64,000 nt of DNA from Helicobacter sp. 11S03491-1 (GCF_002272835.1 NZ_MLAO01000009.1:1-64000), one strand, 5' to 3'. Positions 9,119-20,858 are shown, counted from the first letter of the stretch. Notes: generated from the letters alone by a model not told the origin. Translations and numbers: made by a program.

Positions 9119-10066
9119 CTATTCATGGGGAGTATTTTTCATTCTTGAATAAATACCGGCCAAAATACCCCCGGATATATTATGCCATACGCTAAAAATT
9201 ACTGCCGGAACTGCAGCAAGAGGATATATAGCAAAATGTGTTATCGCTAAAGAAGCTGCAAGTCCTGAATTTTGCATCCCTACTTCAATAGAAAGTGCCT
9301 TTATTTTAGCCAAAGGTTGCCTTGTAACTTTACCTATTAAAAATCCAATTAAATATCCAAAAATATTATGCAAAATGACAATTGATATGATTACAAAACT
9401 ACTGATTAAAATTTTTGAAGCATTTGCACTCACGATAGAAATAATGATAGCAACGATGCCTATAGTTGAAATTAATGGCAAAATATCTTGAATAGAATTG
9501 GCAATTTTAGGTAAAAACTTATGAACAATTATGCCTAAAAATATAGGTATAATAATTATTTGGATAATACTTAAAAACATACTAAAAATATTTACTTCAA
9601 TGCTCTCTCCTGCAAGAAAATAAGTCAATAAAGGTGTCATGATAGGAGCTAACAACGTTGTGCAACTCGTAATAGCAACTGAAAGGCTTACATCTCCTTT
9701 TGAAAGATATGTAATCACATTAGAACTCGTCCCGCCCGGACTTGTGCCTACCAAAATCACACCAATAGCAAGATCCGGAGATAAATGAAATATCTTCACA
9801 AGCACAAAAGCCAACAATGGCATCACGATGAATTGCGCCAAAACGCCAATAATGACTTCCTTGGGTCTGAAAAAAAGTATTTTAAAATCATCAAGCCTAA
9901 TTGTAAGCCCCATCCCAAACATAATCACACCAAGCAATGGAGCAATAAGACCCGGATTAATAAAATTAAAATTTTGTGGAAAAAATAATGCCAATGCAGC
10001 AAAAATAATCACAATAACAGCAATATTTTTACCTACAAATCCACTTGTTTGCCTTAAAAATTTCAT
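9119..10066 (-). CDS. Bile acid:sodium symporter family protein
   Basis: A 315-residue carrier of the BASS/SBF family with nine or ten membrane helices. Typical segments are LLGVIMFGMGLTIRLDDFKI near residue 50, GTSPGGTSSNVITYLSKGDVSLS, and EVGMQNSGLAASLAI near residue 260, matching the crossed-helix Na+ sites. Bacterial relatives carry bile acids, pyruvate or pantoate precursors; the substrate is not determined. It stands alone, followed by gltA upstream on the same strand with a 58-bp gap. Confidence 0.85.
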   Translation of the reverse strand: MKFLRQTSGFVGKNIAVIVIIFAALALFFPQNFNFINPGLIAPLLGVIMFGMGLTIRLDDFKILFFRPKEVIIGVLAQFIVMPLLAFVLVKIFHLSPDLAIGVILVGTSPGGTSSNVITYLSKGDVSLSVAITSCTTLLAPIMTPLLTYFLAGESIEVNIFSMFLSIIQIIIIPIFLGIIVHKFLPKIANSIQDILPLISTIGIVAIIISIVSANASKILISSFVIISIVILHNIFGYLIGFLIGKVTRQPLAKIKALSIEVGMQNSGLAASLAITHFAIYPLAAVPAVIFSVWHNISGGILAGIYSRMKNTPHE

Positions 10067-10124
10067 GACTCCCCCTTCATCTAAGTTTTTATAACAATCC
10101 TATCAATAATTTTAAAATCTAAAT

Positions 10125-11408
10125 TCATTTTCCAATATAAACCTGTCTGGGACGAGTAATTCTTGCATGTGGATTTTTAATATGTTCTAAAAGCTGCGCA
10201 CACCAACCGGGCATTCTTCCAATAACAAATATAGGAGTAAAAAGCTGGACAGGGATTTTTAAGGCTGTCAAGATAATTCCGGAGTAAAAATCCACATTAG
10301 GATATAAATTTTTCTCTATAAAATAGGGATCATGCAAGGCAACTTCCTCAACTTTTTGAGCTATTTCATTTAAGTGAGCATCCATCCTAATGCCTTTTTT
10401 GTCTAATTCATCTTTAAGATTTTTGAGAACCTTTGCGCGAGGATCATAATTTTTATAGACCCTATGCCCAAAACCCATTAATCTAAAAGGATCATTCTTG
10501 TCTTTAGCTCTTGCAATAAACTTATCTACATTTTTTATATCAGCAATTGCATTAAGCTGTTTGAGCACTTTTTCGTTTGCGCCCCCATGTGCAGGTCCCC
10601 ATAAAGCAGAAATTCCTGCGCTAATAGCAGCATAAGGATGCACGCCTGTAGAAGCAACATTTCTAACTGTTGTTGTAGAAGCATTTTGTCCATGATCGGC
10701 ATGCAATGTCAGGATTTTATCCAGCGCTTGGACTTCTAAATCTGTAATTTCTTCTTTCCCGTTTAAAGTTTGCTTGAGTCTCCCATGAGGATATGCACGC
10801 AACATATAAAGAAAATTCTCCACATAAGAACGCTCAATATCAGGATAAACAAAAGGTGCCCCCACAGCATTGCGATAACAAAATGCTACCATTGTAGGGA
10901 TTTTGGCAATAATTCTGCGTGCCATTGTTTGATAATCATCTTCATCTTCCATATCTTTATGATCAAAATACAATGTTGCAAGCACAGAGACAGCAGAAGA
11001 TAAAGTTGCCATAGGGTGTGCGCCATCAGGAAAGGCTGAAAAAAGATTGATCAACCCTTCATGCAAAAAACTCCGATGCCTTAATTCCAAATCAAATCCA
11101 AGAGATTCTTGTGCATTTTTGGGTAATTCATCGCTGATTAAAAGTTTGCAAACATCAGTAAATTGATATTGTTTGACCAACTCTTCAATTGGATGCCCCT
11201 TATAAAGCAATTCCCCCTTTTTGCCATCTATATAACTAATAGTAGATTCACACCCTGCTGTAGAACCATATCCCGGATCATATGAAAATATACCTGTGGT
11301 TTCAAATAATTTTGAAAAATCAACTGCTTTAGGACCGCGTGTGCAATCAATAATATTAAAATCAAATTTTTGATTTGTCTCATTATTGATTAAAGTTATT
11401 GTTCCCAT
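10125..11408 (-). CDS. gltA: Citrate synthase
   Basis: Condenses oxaloacetate with acetyl-CoA in the TCA cycle. The catalytic residues of the hexameric Gram-negative type are present: His in [13 protein letters not shown], His in [14 protein letters not shown] and Asp in [10 protein letters not shown] start at the ATG at 11408 (MGTITLIN, 427 residues), which matches the H. pylori N-terminus I remember and has GAAAGG upstream. A TTG 14 codons earlier extends the frame with an unlikely Lys-rich leader. It is divergent from icd, so the two TCA genes share a 175-bp control region. Confidence 0.95.
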   Translation of the reverse strand: MGTITLINNETNQKFDFNIIDCTRGPKAVDFSKLFETTGIFSYDPGYGSTAGCESTISYIDGKKGELLYKGHPIEELVKQYQFTDVCKLLISDELPKNAQESLGFDLELRHRSFLHEGLINLFSAFPDGAHPMATLSSAVSVLATLYFDHKDMEDEDDYQTMARRIIAKIPTMVAFCYRNAVGAPFVYPDIERSYVENFLYMLRAYPHGRLKQTLNGKEEITDLEVQALDKILTLHADHGQNASTTTVRNVASTGVHPYAAISAGISALWGPAHGGANEKVLKQLNAIADIKNVDKFIARAKDKNDPFRLMGFGHRVYKNYDPRAKVLKNLKDELDKKGIRMDAHLNEIAQKVEEVALHDPYFIEKNLYPNVDFYSGIILTALKIPVQLFTPIFVIGRMPGWCAQLLEHIKNPHARITRPRQVYIGK

Positions 11409-11583
11409 TTGATTGCCTTTCTCTGTAAATTTTTGTTTTTTATCATTCAAATATCTTACTCTTATAAAGCACTATTTTACACACAAACTCTTAAAATAAA
11501 TCAACATAATATTATATTCGTACATTTTTATCTTTTAATGCTAAACTATCCTATCTAAAAATACATTCAAAGGAGATAATAGA

Positions 11584-12876
11584 ATGTCAAAATTTAATGG
11601 TTATAATCCAAAGTTTTTAGAATTACCACAAAGCGGCCAAGCAATTACTCTCACCAAAGAAGGCAAGCTAAACGTCCCTAACAATCCAATCATCCCCTAC
11701 ATAGAGGGAGATGGCATTGGAGTAGATATAACACCTACAATGATAAAAGTCATCAATGCTGCAGTTAAAAAAGCTTATAAAGATGACAAAAAAATCTCTT
11801 GGTATGAGGTTTATACAGGAGAGAAGTGTTTTAACAAATTCAAAAATGAAAGCTCACTAAGTCCAATGGAACAATGGCTTTTGCCGGATACAATTGATGC
11901 TATTAATTATTTCAAAGTGTCTATCAAAGGTCCCCTTACTACCCCGGTAGGAGAGGGTTTTCGATCTCTGAATGTGGCTTTGCGTCAAATGATGGATTTA
12001 TATGTTTGTCTTCGCCCTGTCAGATGGTATGGTAGCCCAAGCCCTGTCAAAGAACCCAACAAAGTAGATATGGTCATTTTTCGAGAAAATAGCGAAGATA
12101 TTTATGCAGGGATTGAGTTTGCACAAGGCACCCCCGAAGCAGAAAAAATTATTCATTTCTTACAAAATGAAATGAAAGTAACCAAAATTCGTTTTCCTCA
12201 AACAAGTGGTATTGGCATTAAACCTACGAGCAAAGAAGGGACAGAACGTCTTGTTCGCAAGGCTATTGAATATGCCATTGATAATGATAGAGCTTCAGTT
12301 ACAATTGTCCATAAGGGAAATATTATGAAATTTACCGAAGGGGCATTTATGAAATGGGGCTATGGACTTGCCAAAAAAGAATTTGGAGCTATTGAAATTG
12401 ATGGGGGTCCTTGGTGCAAATTCAAAAATCCCAAATCCGGCAAAGAAATCATCATCAAAGATGTCATTGCAGATGCCTTTTTGCAACAAATTCTTTTACG
12501 TCCTGCCGAATATGATGTCATTGCCACAATGAATCTCAATGGTGATTATATCTCAGATGCACTCGCAGCAATGGTAGGAGGCATTGGCATTGCTCCCGGA
12601 GCAAATCTCAATGATAGTGTTGCAATGTTTGAAGCCACTCATGGCACTGCTCCAAAATATGCCCGAAAAGACAAGGTAAATCCGGGATCGCTTATTTTAA
12701 GCGCCGAAATGATGTTGCGTTATATGGGTTGGATTGAGGCAGCAGATTTAGTTGTTTCATCAATGAAAAAAGCTATTGAATCCAAAAAAGTTACTTATGA
12801 TTTTGCCAGATTAATGGAAGGAGCAAAAGAAGTTAAATGCTCTGAATTTGGAGATGTGATGATTGCTCATATGTAA
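11584..12876 (+). CDS. icd: Isocitrate dehydrogenase (NADP-type)
   Basis: Oxidatively decarboxylates isocitrate to 2-oxoglutarate; 430 residues. Family features are [33 protein letters not shown], and the metal-binding Asp region [17 protein letters not shown] with [22 protein letters not shown] near the C-terminus. AAGGAG eight bases before the ATG fixes the start. It pairs divergently with gltA, as in HP0026/HP0027, and ends in a palindromic terminator. Confidence 0.95.
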   Translation: MSKFNGYNPKFLELPQSGQAITLTKEGKLNVPNNPIIPYIEGDGIGVDITPTMIKVINAAVKKAYKDDKKISWYEVYTGEKCFNKFKNESSLSPMEQWLLPDTIDAINYFKVSIKGPLTTPVGEGFRSLNVALRQMMDLYVCLRPVRWYGSPSPVKEPNKVDMVIFRENSEDIYAGIEFAQGTPEAEKIIHFLQNEMKVTKIRFPQTSGIGIKPTSKEGTERLVRKAIEYAIDNDRASVTIVHKGNIMKFTEGAFMKWGYGLAKKEFGAIEIDGGPWCKFKNPKSGKEIIIKDVIADAFLQQILLRPAEYDVIATMNLNGDYISDALAAMVGGIGIAPGANLNDSVAMFEATHGTAPKYARKDKVNPGSLILSAEMMLRYMGWIEAADLVVSSMKKAIESKKVTYDFARLMEGAKEVKCSEFGDVMIAHM

Positions 12877-12882
12877 AAAATT

Positions 12883-12920
12883 CTAATCTTTATTTTATAA
12901 AATAAAGATTAGAGAATATT
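12883..12920 (+). terminator. icd terminator (30-bp perfect palindrome)
   Basis: A perfect palindrome at 12883-12912 with half-site CTAATCTTTATTTTA and no unpaired loop in the duplex, followed by ATATTTTTG. It begins seven bases after the icd stop. Confidence 0.75.
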
Positions 12921-13228
12921 TTTGTGTAATTTTAAATAAATATATTAATATGAGATTTGATACCCATATAATTTCAATAAAATATTAATAATAAAATTAA
13001 TATACTTGTATTATTGCCTTTTTATCTTAAAGCAATCAAGAATTATTGTTAATAAAGGATTTTAAATCAAAAGTAGAGATCCTATTTCTACAAACCACAT
13101 ACAAAATATAAAAATTTGGTATTCTCAATTACCTTACTCTGATGATTTTCAAAACACTTATAACTCAAAAATAAAATATAATTTAAATAAATTTTATAAT
13201 CAGTTAATAATATAAAATAAATATATAA
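12921..13228. other. AT-rich convergent intergenic region
   Basis: About 300 bp between the icd terminator and the end of the next, minus-strand gene. It is rich in TTAATA and AATATT runs. One plus-strand frame is open for 49 codons (13066-13215) but has no start codon and no recognisable protein. I see no RNA gene or convincing regulatory site. Confidence 0.5.
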
Positions 13229-13984
13229 TTAACCTTTAATGTCTAAAAGACTCTCTTCAAATTCAAACAAGGGATCTATTTTTTCAATTTTGGATATATT
13301 GATAGAAAAAAATCCCTTTAATATGTCTTTATTTGTCTCTAGTATTTTTTTGACACTTTCATATAACACATAAATATTTGCCCCCATACCTTTATCTGAT
13401 AAATAAATTTTACCTTTTATAGATCCTAAATTAGAATAAATTGCATAAAAATCTAAACTTTGTTTTTTTATTTTTGAAGGCTTTATTTGCACAAAAGCTT
13501 CGTGATATTTGTGCGAAATAACAAAAGAAATCACGCCCTTATGGAGTGAAAAAAGCAAATTCCCTAAATTTAAAAATTCATATTTATTTTGGGCATCACT
13601 CAATTTATCTAACAAAAAATCCCTATATTCCCTCAAACCATCGGTTTGAGAATTTTTGAGAATTTTTTCTAAATCTTTTAAATTTAATTTTAAAGGACTT
13701 TTTTCAATCATTTCAAACATTTTGGGCAGATGGGTGAGATTAGAGAGAACAATTGCCCCTGCTGCATTCCTGGACATATTAGCCCAATATCTTTGCCCGC
13801 TTAAAAGATCTTTTTGGCTTTTGGTCTCAATGGTGGTATTGCCAATTTTTAAAAGGTATTCTCCTGATTTTATTTTTGAAAGTACTTTGATTATTATAGG
13901 CAAAGCTGCGTTAAATTCAGTAATATTATTTATTTTCCCTATAGAATTATAAAGACGCTCTAAAGAAACAATATGTTCTAGCAT
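13229..13984 (-). CDS. Conserved protein of unknown function downstream of coaBC
   Basis: A 251-residue soluble protein I do not recognise as a named family. The N-terminal half is helical, including SGQRYWANMSRNAAGAIVLSNLTHLPKMFEMI. The C-terminal half (about 150-235) looks like alternating strands and helices, with a KGVISFVISHKYHEAFVQIKP segment. It has no signal peptide or membrane span. The ATG overlaps the coaBC stop by 7 bp, so it is coupled to that gene. The position matches HP0842 in my memory. The flagellar and pseudaminic acid genes upstream hint at, but do not show, a motility role. Confidence 0.75.
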   Translation of the reverse strand: MLEHIVSLERLYNSIGKINNITEFNAALPIIIKVLSKIKSGEYLLKIGNTTIETKSQKDLLSGQRYWANMSRNAAGAIVLSNLTHLPKMFEMIEKSPLKLNLKDLEKILKNSQTDGLREYRDFLLDKLSDAQNKYEFLNLGNLLFSLHKGVISFVISHKYHEAFVQIKPSKIKKQSLDFYAIYSNLGSIKGKIYLSDKGMGANIYVLYESVKKILETNKDILKGFFSINISKIEKIDPLFEFEESLLDIKG

Positions 13985-15219
13985 AATAAATTTTGGACAA
14001 AATCAGCTATTTCAAAACTAATCTCAAGTTTTGATTTTAATCCTGTATGACGTGTTGCATTTTTGGAAAAAAACATCATTTCGTTTTCTTGCGCACCAAA
14101 AGGATTATGATTTCCAATAATATTGAGGCATACCACTTCACAACCCTTACCTCCATCTTGTGTCTTTTCAAGTAACTTTCTGGCGCTATGGGATGCATTT
14201 GCATGATCACATTCAGCCTTAAACCCGATTTTAAAAATATTGGGAGAATCGATCTCTTGAAGAACATCAATATTTTTTTGGCACTCTATTTTCCATTCTA
14301 ATCCAATTTCATCTTTTTTAAGCTTGGTATTTGCAGGATCTATGGGAGTGTAATCACTAATAGCTGCGGCCATAAATAAAAATGCCCTCCCTTTAGTGGG
14401 GGTTTTTGAATGTATAGCTTCCAAATAAGAACCGGCACTTTTAACATATATACATTCTATCCCTAAAGGCAATTCTATAGGAAAAACAGAAGCAATTAAA
14501 CTTACTTTTGCTCCTAAAATATACAATGCTATAGCCAAATAACTCGCTTGAAGCCCGCTGGAATAATTAGAAAGATAACGTACACAATCAATATTTTCAA
14601 TACTCCCGCCCCCTGTAATAATGACTTCTTTATCTTTCCAAAAAGAATTTTTTCTTAATTCTCTACATACTCTAAAAACAATTTCACAAACATTCTCCAT
14701 TGCCCCTTTACCATAAGTATCACAAGCCAAAAGAGAAACTCTGGGGGCAATCACATCAAATCCAAGTCCTAATATCTTAGTGATAGCTTCTTGAATTTGA
14801 GGTGCTTCAAACATTATTGTATTCATTGCAGGAGCAACAATTTTAGGAACATTGCACGCCAAAAGGGTGGTTAAGACAAGATTGTCCCCAATCCCTGAGG
14901 CTATTTTTGCTAACGTATTAGCTGTAGCCGGAGCTAACAAAGCCATATCTGCCCATCTTGCATAAGCAATGTGATTACAAGATATTTCGTTAGGAGTATT
15001 TACCCAATTTTCAGTTGCTGCATGCAAAACTCGTGTATGCACCAATGCCTCAAAAGATAAAGGAGTGATAAACTTTTTAGCTTCCTCACTCATAACTACA
15101 CGCACATTTGCCCCTGATTTTTTCAAAGCGCTTGCAATCTCAAGTGCTTTATAGGCTGCTATAGAACCACTAACTAGCAATAAGATATTCTTATTGTTTA
15201 TCAACTCTAAATCTTGCAT
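13978..15219 (-). CDS. coaBC: Bifunctional CoaBC (phosphopantothenoylcysteine decarboxylase/synthetase)
   Basis: Carries out two consecutive steps of coenzyme A synthesis; 413 residues. The N-terminal flavoprotein domain has GSIAAYK (18-24), NHIAYARWAD with the catalytic His, APAMNTIMFEAP and LACDTYGKGAM. The C-terminal synthetase domain starts near residue 195 with ITGGGSIENIDCVRYLSNYSSG and has KLKKDEIG near 305. AGGAGG precedes the ATG. It follows pseB by 14 bp and is probably cotranscribed. Confidence 0.93.
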   Translation of the reverse strand: MQDLELINNKNILLLVSGSIAAYKALEIASALKKSGANVRVVMSEEAKKFITPLSFEALVHTRVLHAATENWVNTPNEISCNHIAYARWADMALLAPATANTLAKIASGIGDNLVLTTLLACNVPKIVAPAMNTIMFEAPQIQEAITKILGLGFDVIAPRVSLLACDTYGKGAMENVCEIVFRVCRELRKNSFWKDKEVIITGGGSIENIDCVRYLSNYSSGLQASYLAIALYILGAKVSLIASVFPIELPLGIECIYVKSAGSYLEAIHSKTPTKGRAFLFMAAAISDYTPIDPANTKLKKDEIGLEWKIECQKNIDVLQEIDSPNIFKIGFKAECDHANASHSARKLLEKTQDGGKGCEVVCLNIIGNHNPFGAQENEMMFFSKNATRHTGLKSKLEISFEIADFVQNLLC

Positions 15220-15233
15220 ATCTCCTCCTTTGT

Positions 15234-16241
<1,008 letters not shown>

Positions 16242-16250
16242 TTATTCCCC

Positions 16251-17909
16251 TTACCAACGATAGCCTAAGCTCATTGTAGCAATTTTTAATTGTCCAAGTC
16301 CATCAGATTGATACATGCTGCGTCTATTGTCTTTGAAAGTTACTGAATAAGCTATCCCCAAGTCAAAACCTCTGAAATTATATTTTGCTCCAACCCCTAT
16401 CATATATCCATCCGAATCAGGGATTCCTATCTTGTCTTGAGGGCTGGGAGCTTCATCATAAGCCAAAGAACCCATCAAACGCAAAGCCTTGCCCATATAA
16501 GTAACACCCAAACGATAAGTATTCGTATCCCTCCAACCTGCCCCCATATTCATCACACCGGCAAAATCAGCCAATCCAACCATACTTGCAAGTTTTTTAT
16601 TGGTAAATAAACCTTTATTGGCTACTAAACCACTCAATCCCGTATAAGTAGCATTAGCAAAATCAGGAGTTACTAAAAATTTACTTCCCCTACTCCAAAA
16701 AGTCCTTTCATATACGCCTTCTATTCGCAAATGATTTTTAAAAAATGTCTGAGCATAAGCAACACTCAAAATTTCAGGGACTGTTACAGCAATATCAAGA
16801 GTTGTTTCAGTAAGAACATTCCCTATTGTCCCACCAATATAAGTAGTAGCTGACAAATCCCCTTTCATGTTGAATTTCACCGGAGAGTTATATACCACCG
16901 AAAACATACCGTTATCAAATACTCTCAAAGATGCAGATAAACGATAACCTGCCGAAACAGCCTTTCCTTGAGATTTTTGATAAACTTTTGAAGAACCATA
17001 CATTGTTGTTGTAGAAGTGGCTATAACATCTTTGAGACTTTTGGGCAATGTGCCAAATAGCCCCCCGGTAACATTCCCGGCATCCAATAACCCCTTCAAC
17101 ATTGTTACTTGGCTTGAAGTCATTAATCCGGTAGCTTGCAATGCAGCCAAACGTTCATCATTATTGCTTCCTAATTTGTCAAAGTCTGATCCGGTAAGCT
17201 CAATACAAGAATTTACGGAATCTGTACAAGTGCTTCCTGTGCCGGCAGGTTTTTGTCCATCTTTCCAACGCATGGGCACATAAACAACATTGTTGAAACT
17301 CCCCATTGCATACAAAAATCTTGGGGCAAACCCTACTGAGAAACGATCGCCAATTGTATAACTCACACTTGGAGCAAACTCAATCATCATAATAAATACA
17401 TCTTGCAAAAACTCCCCACCCTTATCTGCCCAATTCATTGCCAATCCTGAAGGGGCAATAAAGCTTGCTCCAAAAGTAAGTCCATTGTGCGTGCGAGATT
17501 TATAAAAAAATTTAGGCAAAATGAAATTGGTAACCTCAGTTGAACCAAAAACAACTTGAGGATCAGGATCCATATGATCTATATTCACAGTCTGAGATCC
17601 TGCAACACTTGCCAGTCCTTTTAATTGCACAACAGTTTTCGATCTTAGTCCTTGATTTGTCGTAGGCACATTAAATTTAAATCCCGGAATTGTAATGAGT
17701 GAGGTGGCAATCTCAAACTCACTTTTATTTTCACCCCAATCATTTTTAAATCCCATATTTGCAGGGTTATAATAACTTGCATCTGCCCCTCCGGCACCTG
17801 CAACATATGCCGAACTTAGCGCAGTGGCATTCAGGCTTTGCTCTTGGATTTTAAATCCATTTCCAAAAGCAAAAGAGGACATTAACAAAACCCACAAAAT
17901 CTTCTTCAT
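16251..17909 (-). CDS. OmpP1/FadL/TodX-family outer-membrane protein
   Basis: A 552-residue outer-membrane beta-barrel of the hydrophobic-compound channel family. A signal peptide (MKKILWVLLMSSFAFG) is followed by the family N-terminus NGFKIQEQSLNATALSSAYVA and ASYYNPANMGF, the hatch segment. The C-terminus, ATMSLGYRW, ends in an aromatic residue as expected for barrel insertion. Likely ligands are fatty acids or other lipophilic molecules. It corresponds to HP0839 by position and starts with ATG directly. Confidence 0.88.
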   Translation of the reverse strand: MKKILWVLLMSSFAFGNGFKIQEQSLNATALSSAYVAGAGGADASYYNPANMGFKNDWGENKSEFEIATSLITIPGFKFNVPTTNQGLRSKTVVQLKGLASVAGSQTVNIDHMDPDPQVVFGSTEVTNFILPKFFYKSRTHNGLTFGASFIAPSGLAMNWADKGGEFLQDVFIMMIEFAPSVSYTIGDRFSVGFAPRFLYAMGSFNNVVYVPMRWKDGQKPAGTGSTCTDSVNSCIELTGSDFDKLGSNNDERLAALQATGLMTSSQVTMLKGLLDAGNVTGGLFGTLPKSLKDVIATSTTTMYGSSKVYQKSQGKAVSAGYRLSASLRVFDNGMFSVVYNSPVKFNMKGDLSATTYIGGTIGNVLTETTLDIAVTVPEILSVAYAQTFFKNHLRIEGVYERTFWSRGSKFLVTPDFANATYTGLSGLVANKGLFTNKKLASMVGLADFAGVMNMGAGWRDTNTYRLGVTYMGKALRLMGSLAYDEAPSPQDKIGIPDSDGYMIGVGAKYNFRGFDLGIAYSVTFKDNRRSMYQSDGLGQLKIATMSLGYRW

Positions 17910-18007
17910 TATCTACCATATTATATTGTTGCATATACAACAGGATTAAAGCATTATTTTATCTGAATATCGTTAAAACTTCAAATTTTATTAGATAAAT
18001 AAAGAGG

Positions 18008-18589
18008 TTAAGGATTATTTGGTTGGTCTATTTGATCATCCGCAGAATTATAATCATCAATTGAGATTGCCACGCCTGTGCTCATATTGCGAAATAACGT
18101 ATGTCCGGGCTTCCTCTCATAAAAAATAATTTCTCCGCTTTTTTGGAATCTCTGAATCATTATTCCATCAGGACCCACTTGCTTGCCAATACCTCCAAAT
18201 ATATCTTTTTGGAGCAAAATATCATCAAACAAATCCCCATAACTCACCTTGCCAAAAAAATTCTTAGCTGCAGGCCATTTAGGGGCACAATCGCTTAAAA
18301 AACAAATTTCAGAATGTGTGATACGAATACTCCCTATGCTTCTGCCTAATTTAAAAAGCTCTAACTTAATTTCTTTGGGTTTAACATCCAAAATACCATA
18401 ATCATAATAGCGTAACATAGCTGTTTTGATATAGACAAGCTTAAATTTTGCAGGCTTTACCTCAGGTTGAGATTGCCCGGTTTTGTCTTCTTTGAGAGGC
18501 TGATTGAGAAAGATTTTCTCCATAGAAGCGCAAGATGCAAGAAAAAAACAAATAAAACCTATCCATAAAAATAGGATAAGTTTATTCAT
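18008..18589 (-). CDS. Putative lipoprotein, FlgQ-like by position
   Basis: A 193-residue lipoprotein: signal MNKLILFLWIGF with lipobox LASC at about residue 20, then a charged linker and a beta-rich domain. I start at the ATG at 18589 because it gives a proper lipoprotein signal; an in-frame start 19 codons earlier would overlap the upstream gene and bury the signal. It corresponds to HP0838. The Campylobacter neighbour of FlgP at this position is FlgQ, needed for motility, so FlgQ-like is an inference from order, not from a motif. Confidence 0.75.
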   Translation of the reverse strand: MNKLILFLWIGFICFFLASCASMEKIFLNQPLKEDKTGQSQPEVKPAKFKLVYIKTAMLRYYDYGILDVKPKEIKLELFKLGRSIGSIRITHSEICFLSDCAPKWPAAKNFFGKVSYGDLFDDILLQKDIFGGIGKQVGPDGIMIQRFQKSGEIIFYERKPGHTLFRNMSTGVAISIDDYNSADDQIDQPNNP

Positions 18590-18612
18590 GAATGTTTTAT
18601 GAAGGCACATTT

Positions 18613-19260
18613 TTAACCGCGACCACCACTTAATGCACGATACCACACTCTCCCATCAAGTTTAAGCTCCATGCTTACTTGGCATAAGCCATCTTTATAC
18701 ACAGTCTCTGTAATTTCTGCGTTACGGATAAGGGCTTGTACTTTTGTTTTAACAGTAGAATTTTGCAAAACCATATCTCGAACAGTATCTTGAGCATTTA
18801 CACGAATACCATACATTTTTTCACCTAATTGTCTGTAAGCATCTACAATAGCTGCGCGTTTTGCTAATGCCAAAGCTTGTGAAGGAGAAATAGTTGATTC
18901 CGGAGCAACACCCATACCCACAGCGCTTAATTCAATCACATTTGTAGGCGTTAAGATTGGCGTATTTGGAATCATTGGATCGGCATTTTTAGGTGCAATT
19001 GAATCATTTGAATTATCAAAACGCGTATCAGGCAAAGGGACTTCATAATCGCGTCTGGGTTGCAGATTGCCTGCATTGAGATTGGGATTGCTAAACCCTG
19101 TGGGGGGATAAATAGGAGCTTGAATGCCACCGGGTTGATATACTGCTGATGGAGGGATCAAGCTTGTATCATCAGATGAGGGAGTTAGCAATGAATTACA
19201 TCCTGCTAATCCGATACTCGCTACTAAAAAAGCTGAATTATTCAATAACCTTCTTGTCAT
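18613..19260 (-). CDS. flgP: LPP20-family lipoprotein, FlgP-like
   Basis: A 215-residue outer-membrane lipoprotein with lipobox LAGC at about residue 20. A Pro/Asn-rich linker follows (about 22-100), then an LPP20-type domain with SPSQALALAKRAAIVDAYRQL and AEITETVYKDGLCQVSMELKLDGRVWY. In Campylobacter, FlgP forms the flagellar basal disk and is required for motility. The gene corresponds to HP0837. The downstream lipoprotein, porin and pseB support a flagellar/envelope context. Confidence 0.78.
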   Translation of the reverse strand: MTRRLLNNSAFLVASIGLAGCNSLLTPSSDDTSLIPPSAVYQPGGIQAPIYPPTGFSNPNLNAGNLQPRRDYEVPLPDTRFDNSNDSIAPKNADPMIPNTPILTPTNVIELSAVGMGVAPESTISPSQALALAKRAAIVDAYRQLGEKMYGIRVNAQDTVRDMVLQNSTVKTKVQALIRNAEITETVYKDGLCQVSMELKLDGRVWYRALSGGRG

Positions 19261-19314
19261 AAAAACATCCTTTTAAAATATTGTTTCACAATTCAAGCAA
19301 AATTTGTGCCAATT

Positions 19315-20178
19315 TTATAACATAACAAGAGAAGGGTTAAAAGCCTTTGTTATAACTCCTACGCAATCGCCTACTTTAAACTTTTTGGCTTCATCACCGG
19401 AAAGAATAACTCTAATAATAGCATGATGAATTAAAACATCTGCAATACAAACAATAGAACTTTTAGTGATTTTAAGTATTTCTCCACTTATTTGAATTCT
19501 TCCACTCAAATGCTTATTTACAAATACTTCATCAGGCGTGCCAATTTTACTTATTTTGCCATTTTCTATACAAATAACACGATCAGAAAGCCTAAAAACT
19601 TCTCCCAAATCATGGCTAACTAAAAAACTACTTACTCCAAAATGTTTGCTTAAATTTTTTAATTCAACCTGAAGTTTCAATCGTAACTCCCCATCAATAG
19701 CGCTTAAGGGTTCATCTAAAAGCAAAATATCCGGAGAACTTGCCAATGCCCTAGCTATAGCTACCCTTTGAGCTTGCCCACCGGAAAGCATAGAAATCTT
19801 TTTTTGGCAAAAAGGCTCTAATTCCATTAAAGAAATAATTTTATCAACATCTGCTTGGTTATTTTTGCCAAAAGTAATGTTTTTATAGACATTCAAATGA
19901 GGAAAAAGAGCATAATCTTGAAAAACAAAACCGATTTTTCTTTTTTGCACATCCAGGTTGATATTTTTTTCAGAATCAAAATAAACTTTATCTCCAACAA
20001 TTATTTTGCCCTTATTGGGAGTCTCAAGCCCGGATAAAATACGTAAAATTGTTGTTTTGCCCACTCCTGATTTGCCAAATATAGAAATAAATTCCCCCAT
20101 AGGAAAACAAGCCTGAACCCTCAAAACAAATTCCCCCTGAGTGCCATAAAGTTTCTTTTCAAAATCAAGCACAATCAT
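19315..20178 (-). CDS. modC: Molybdate ABC transporter ATP-binding protein
   Basis: The ATPase of the molybdate importer, 287 residues. Walker A is GKSGVGKTT (near 35-43), signature LSGGQAQRVAIARAL, Walker B DILLLDEPLSAID and switch His in VSHDLGEV. The C-terminal 70 residues form a TOBE/Mop-like segment, as is usual for ModC. It overlaps modB by 4 bp. It is the last gene of modA-mop-modB-modC. Confidence 0.9.
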   Translation of the reverse strand: MIVLDFEKKLYGTQGEFVLRVQACFPMGEFISIFGKSGVGKTTILRILSGLETPNKGKIIVGDKVYFDSEKNINLDVQKRKIGFVFQDYALFPHLNVYKNITFGKNNQADVDKIISLMELEPFCQKKISMLSGGQAQRVAIARALASSPDILLLDEPLSAIDGELRLKLQVELKNLSKHFGVSSFLVSHDLGEVFRLSDRVICIENGKISKIGTPDEVFVNKHLSGRIQISGEILKITKSSIVCIADVLIHHAIIRVILSGDEAKKFKVGDCVGVITKAFNPSLVML

Positions 20179-20858
20179 AAAATCCCTTTATTATTCATCT
20201 TTTTGTGAATAAAAAGCACTATAAAAAGTAATGTAAAGCTAATAATACAAAGAGTGAGGGCATACTGATTGGCAAGAGTATAATTGGTCGCTTCTGATTG
20301 AGTATAAATAGCAATGCTTGCCACTCTTGTCTCTCCCGGTATATCCCCCCCTATCATCATAACCATACCAAATTCCCCTACTGTATGAGCAAAAGTCGTA
20401 ACTATTGCCATCAAAATACTCGCTCTAATATTAGGTAAAAGCACGAATAATAACGTATAAACCTTGCCCTTTCCTAATGTTTGACTCGCTTCTTTTAAAG
20501 AAGGCGGGAGAGAAATAAGGGCATTTTTAAGAGGATTGATCATAAAAGGAAAAGAAAAAATCACACTCCCAAATACCAGTCCCCAAAAATTAAAAACCAG
20601 CTTGATCCCTAAATAATTTTGCAAAAAAGCACCTAGCCCATAGTTTGGCGAAAAGGCCAGTAATAAATAAAATCCCAAAACCGTTGGAGGGAGGATTAAA
20701 GGCATCCATGTCAAAGTCTCTAACAAAACTCTTAAAATCCCTTTCCCAAAAGCCAAATAATTCCCCACAATAACTCCAACAGGCAGTAAAATAATCGTAG
20801 TAATCAAGGCTAAACCAAAGGTTAAACGCATAGTTTCGAAAAATTCTGCATCAATCAT
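20175..20858 (-). CDS. modB: Molybdate ABC transporter permease
   Basis: The membrane subunit of the molybdate importer, 227 residues with five or six helices. The EAA loop that contacts the ATPase is visible as LKEASQTLGKGKVYTLLFVLLPNI, and VGEFGMVMMIGGDIPGETRVASIAIY is typical of ModB. I start at the ATG at 20858; a TTG two codons earlier is also possible. The start lies within the end of the Mop gene, so translation is coupled. Confidence 0.9.
   Translation of the reverse strand: MIDAEFFETMRLTFGLALITTIILLPVGVIVGNYLAFGKGILRVLLETLTWMPLILPPTVLGFYLLLAFSPNYGLGAFLQNYLGIKLVFNFWGLVFGSVIFSFPFMINPLKNALISLPPSLKEASQTLGKGKVYTLLFVLLPNIRASILMAIVTTFAHTVGEFGMVMMIGGDIPGETRVASIAIYTQSEATNYTLANQYALTLCIISFTLLFIVLFIHKKMNNKGIL

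Noticed and set aside
13066-13215. A 49-codon open stretch on the plus strand after icd
   Set aside because: No start codon, no ribosome site and no recognisable protein; a frame of this size is possible by chance in AT-rich DNA.
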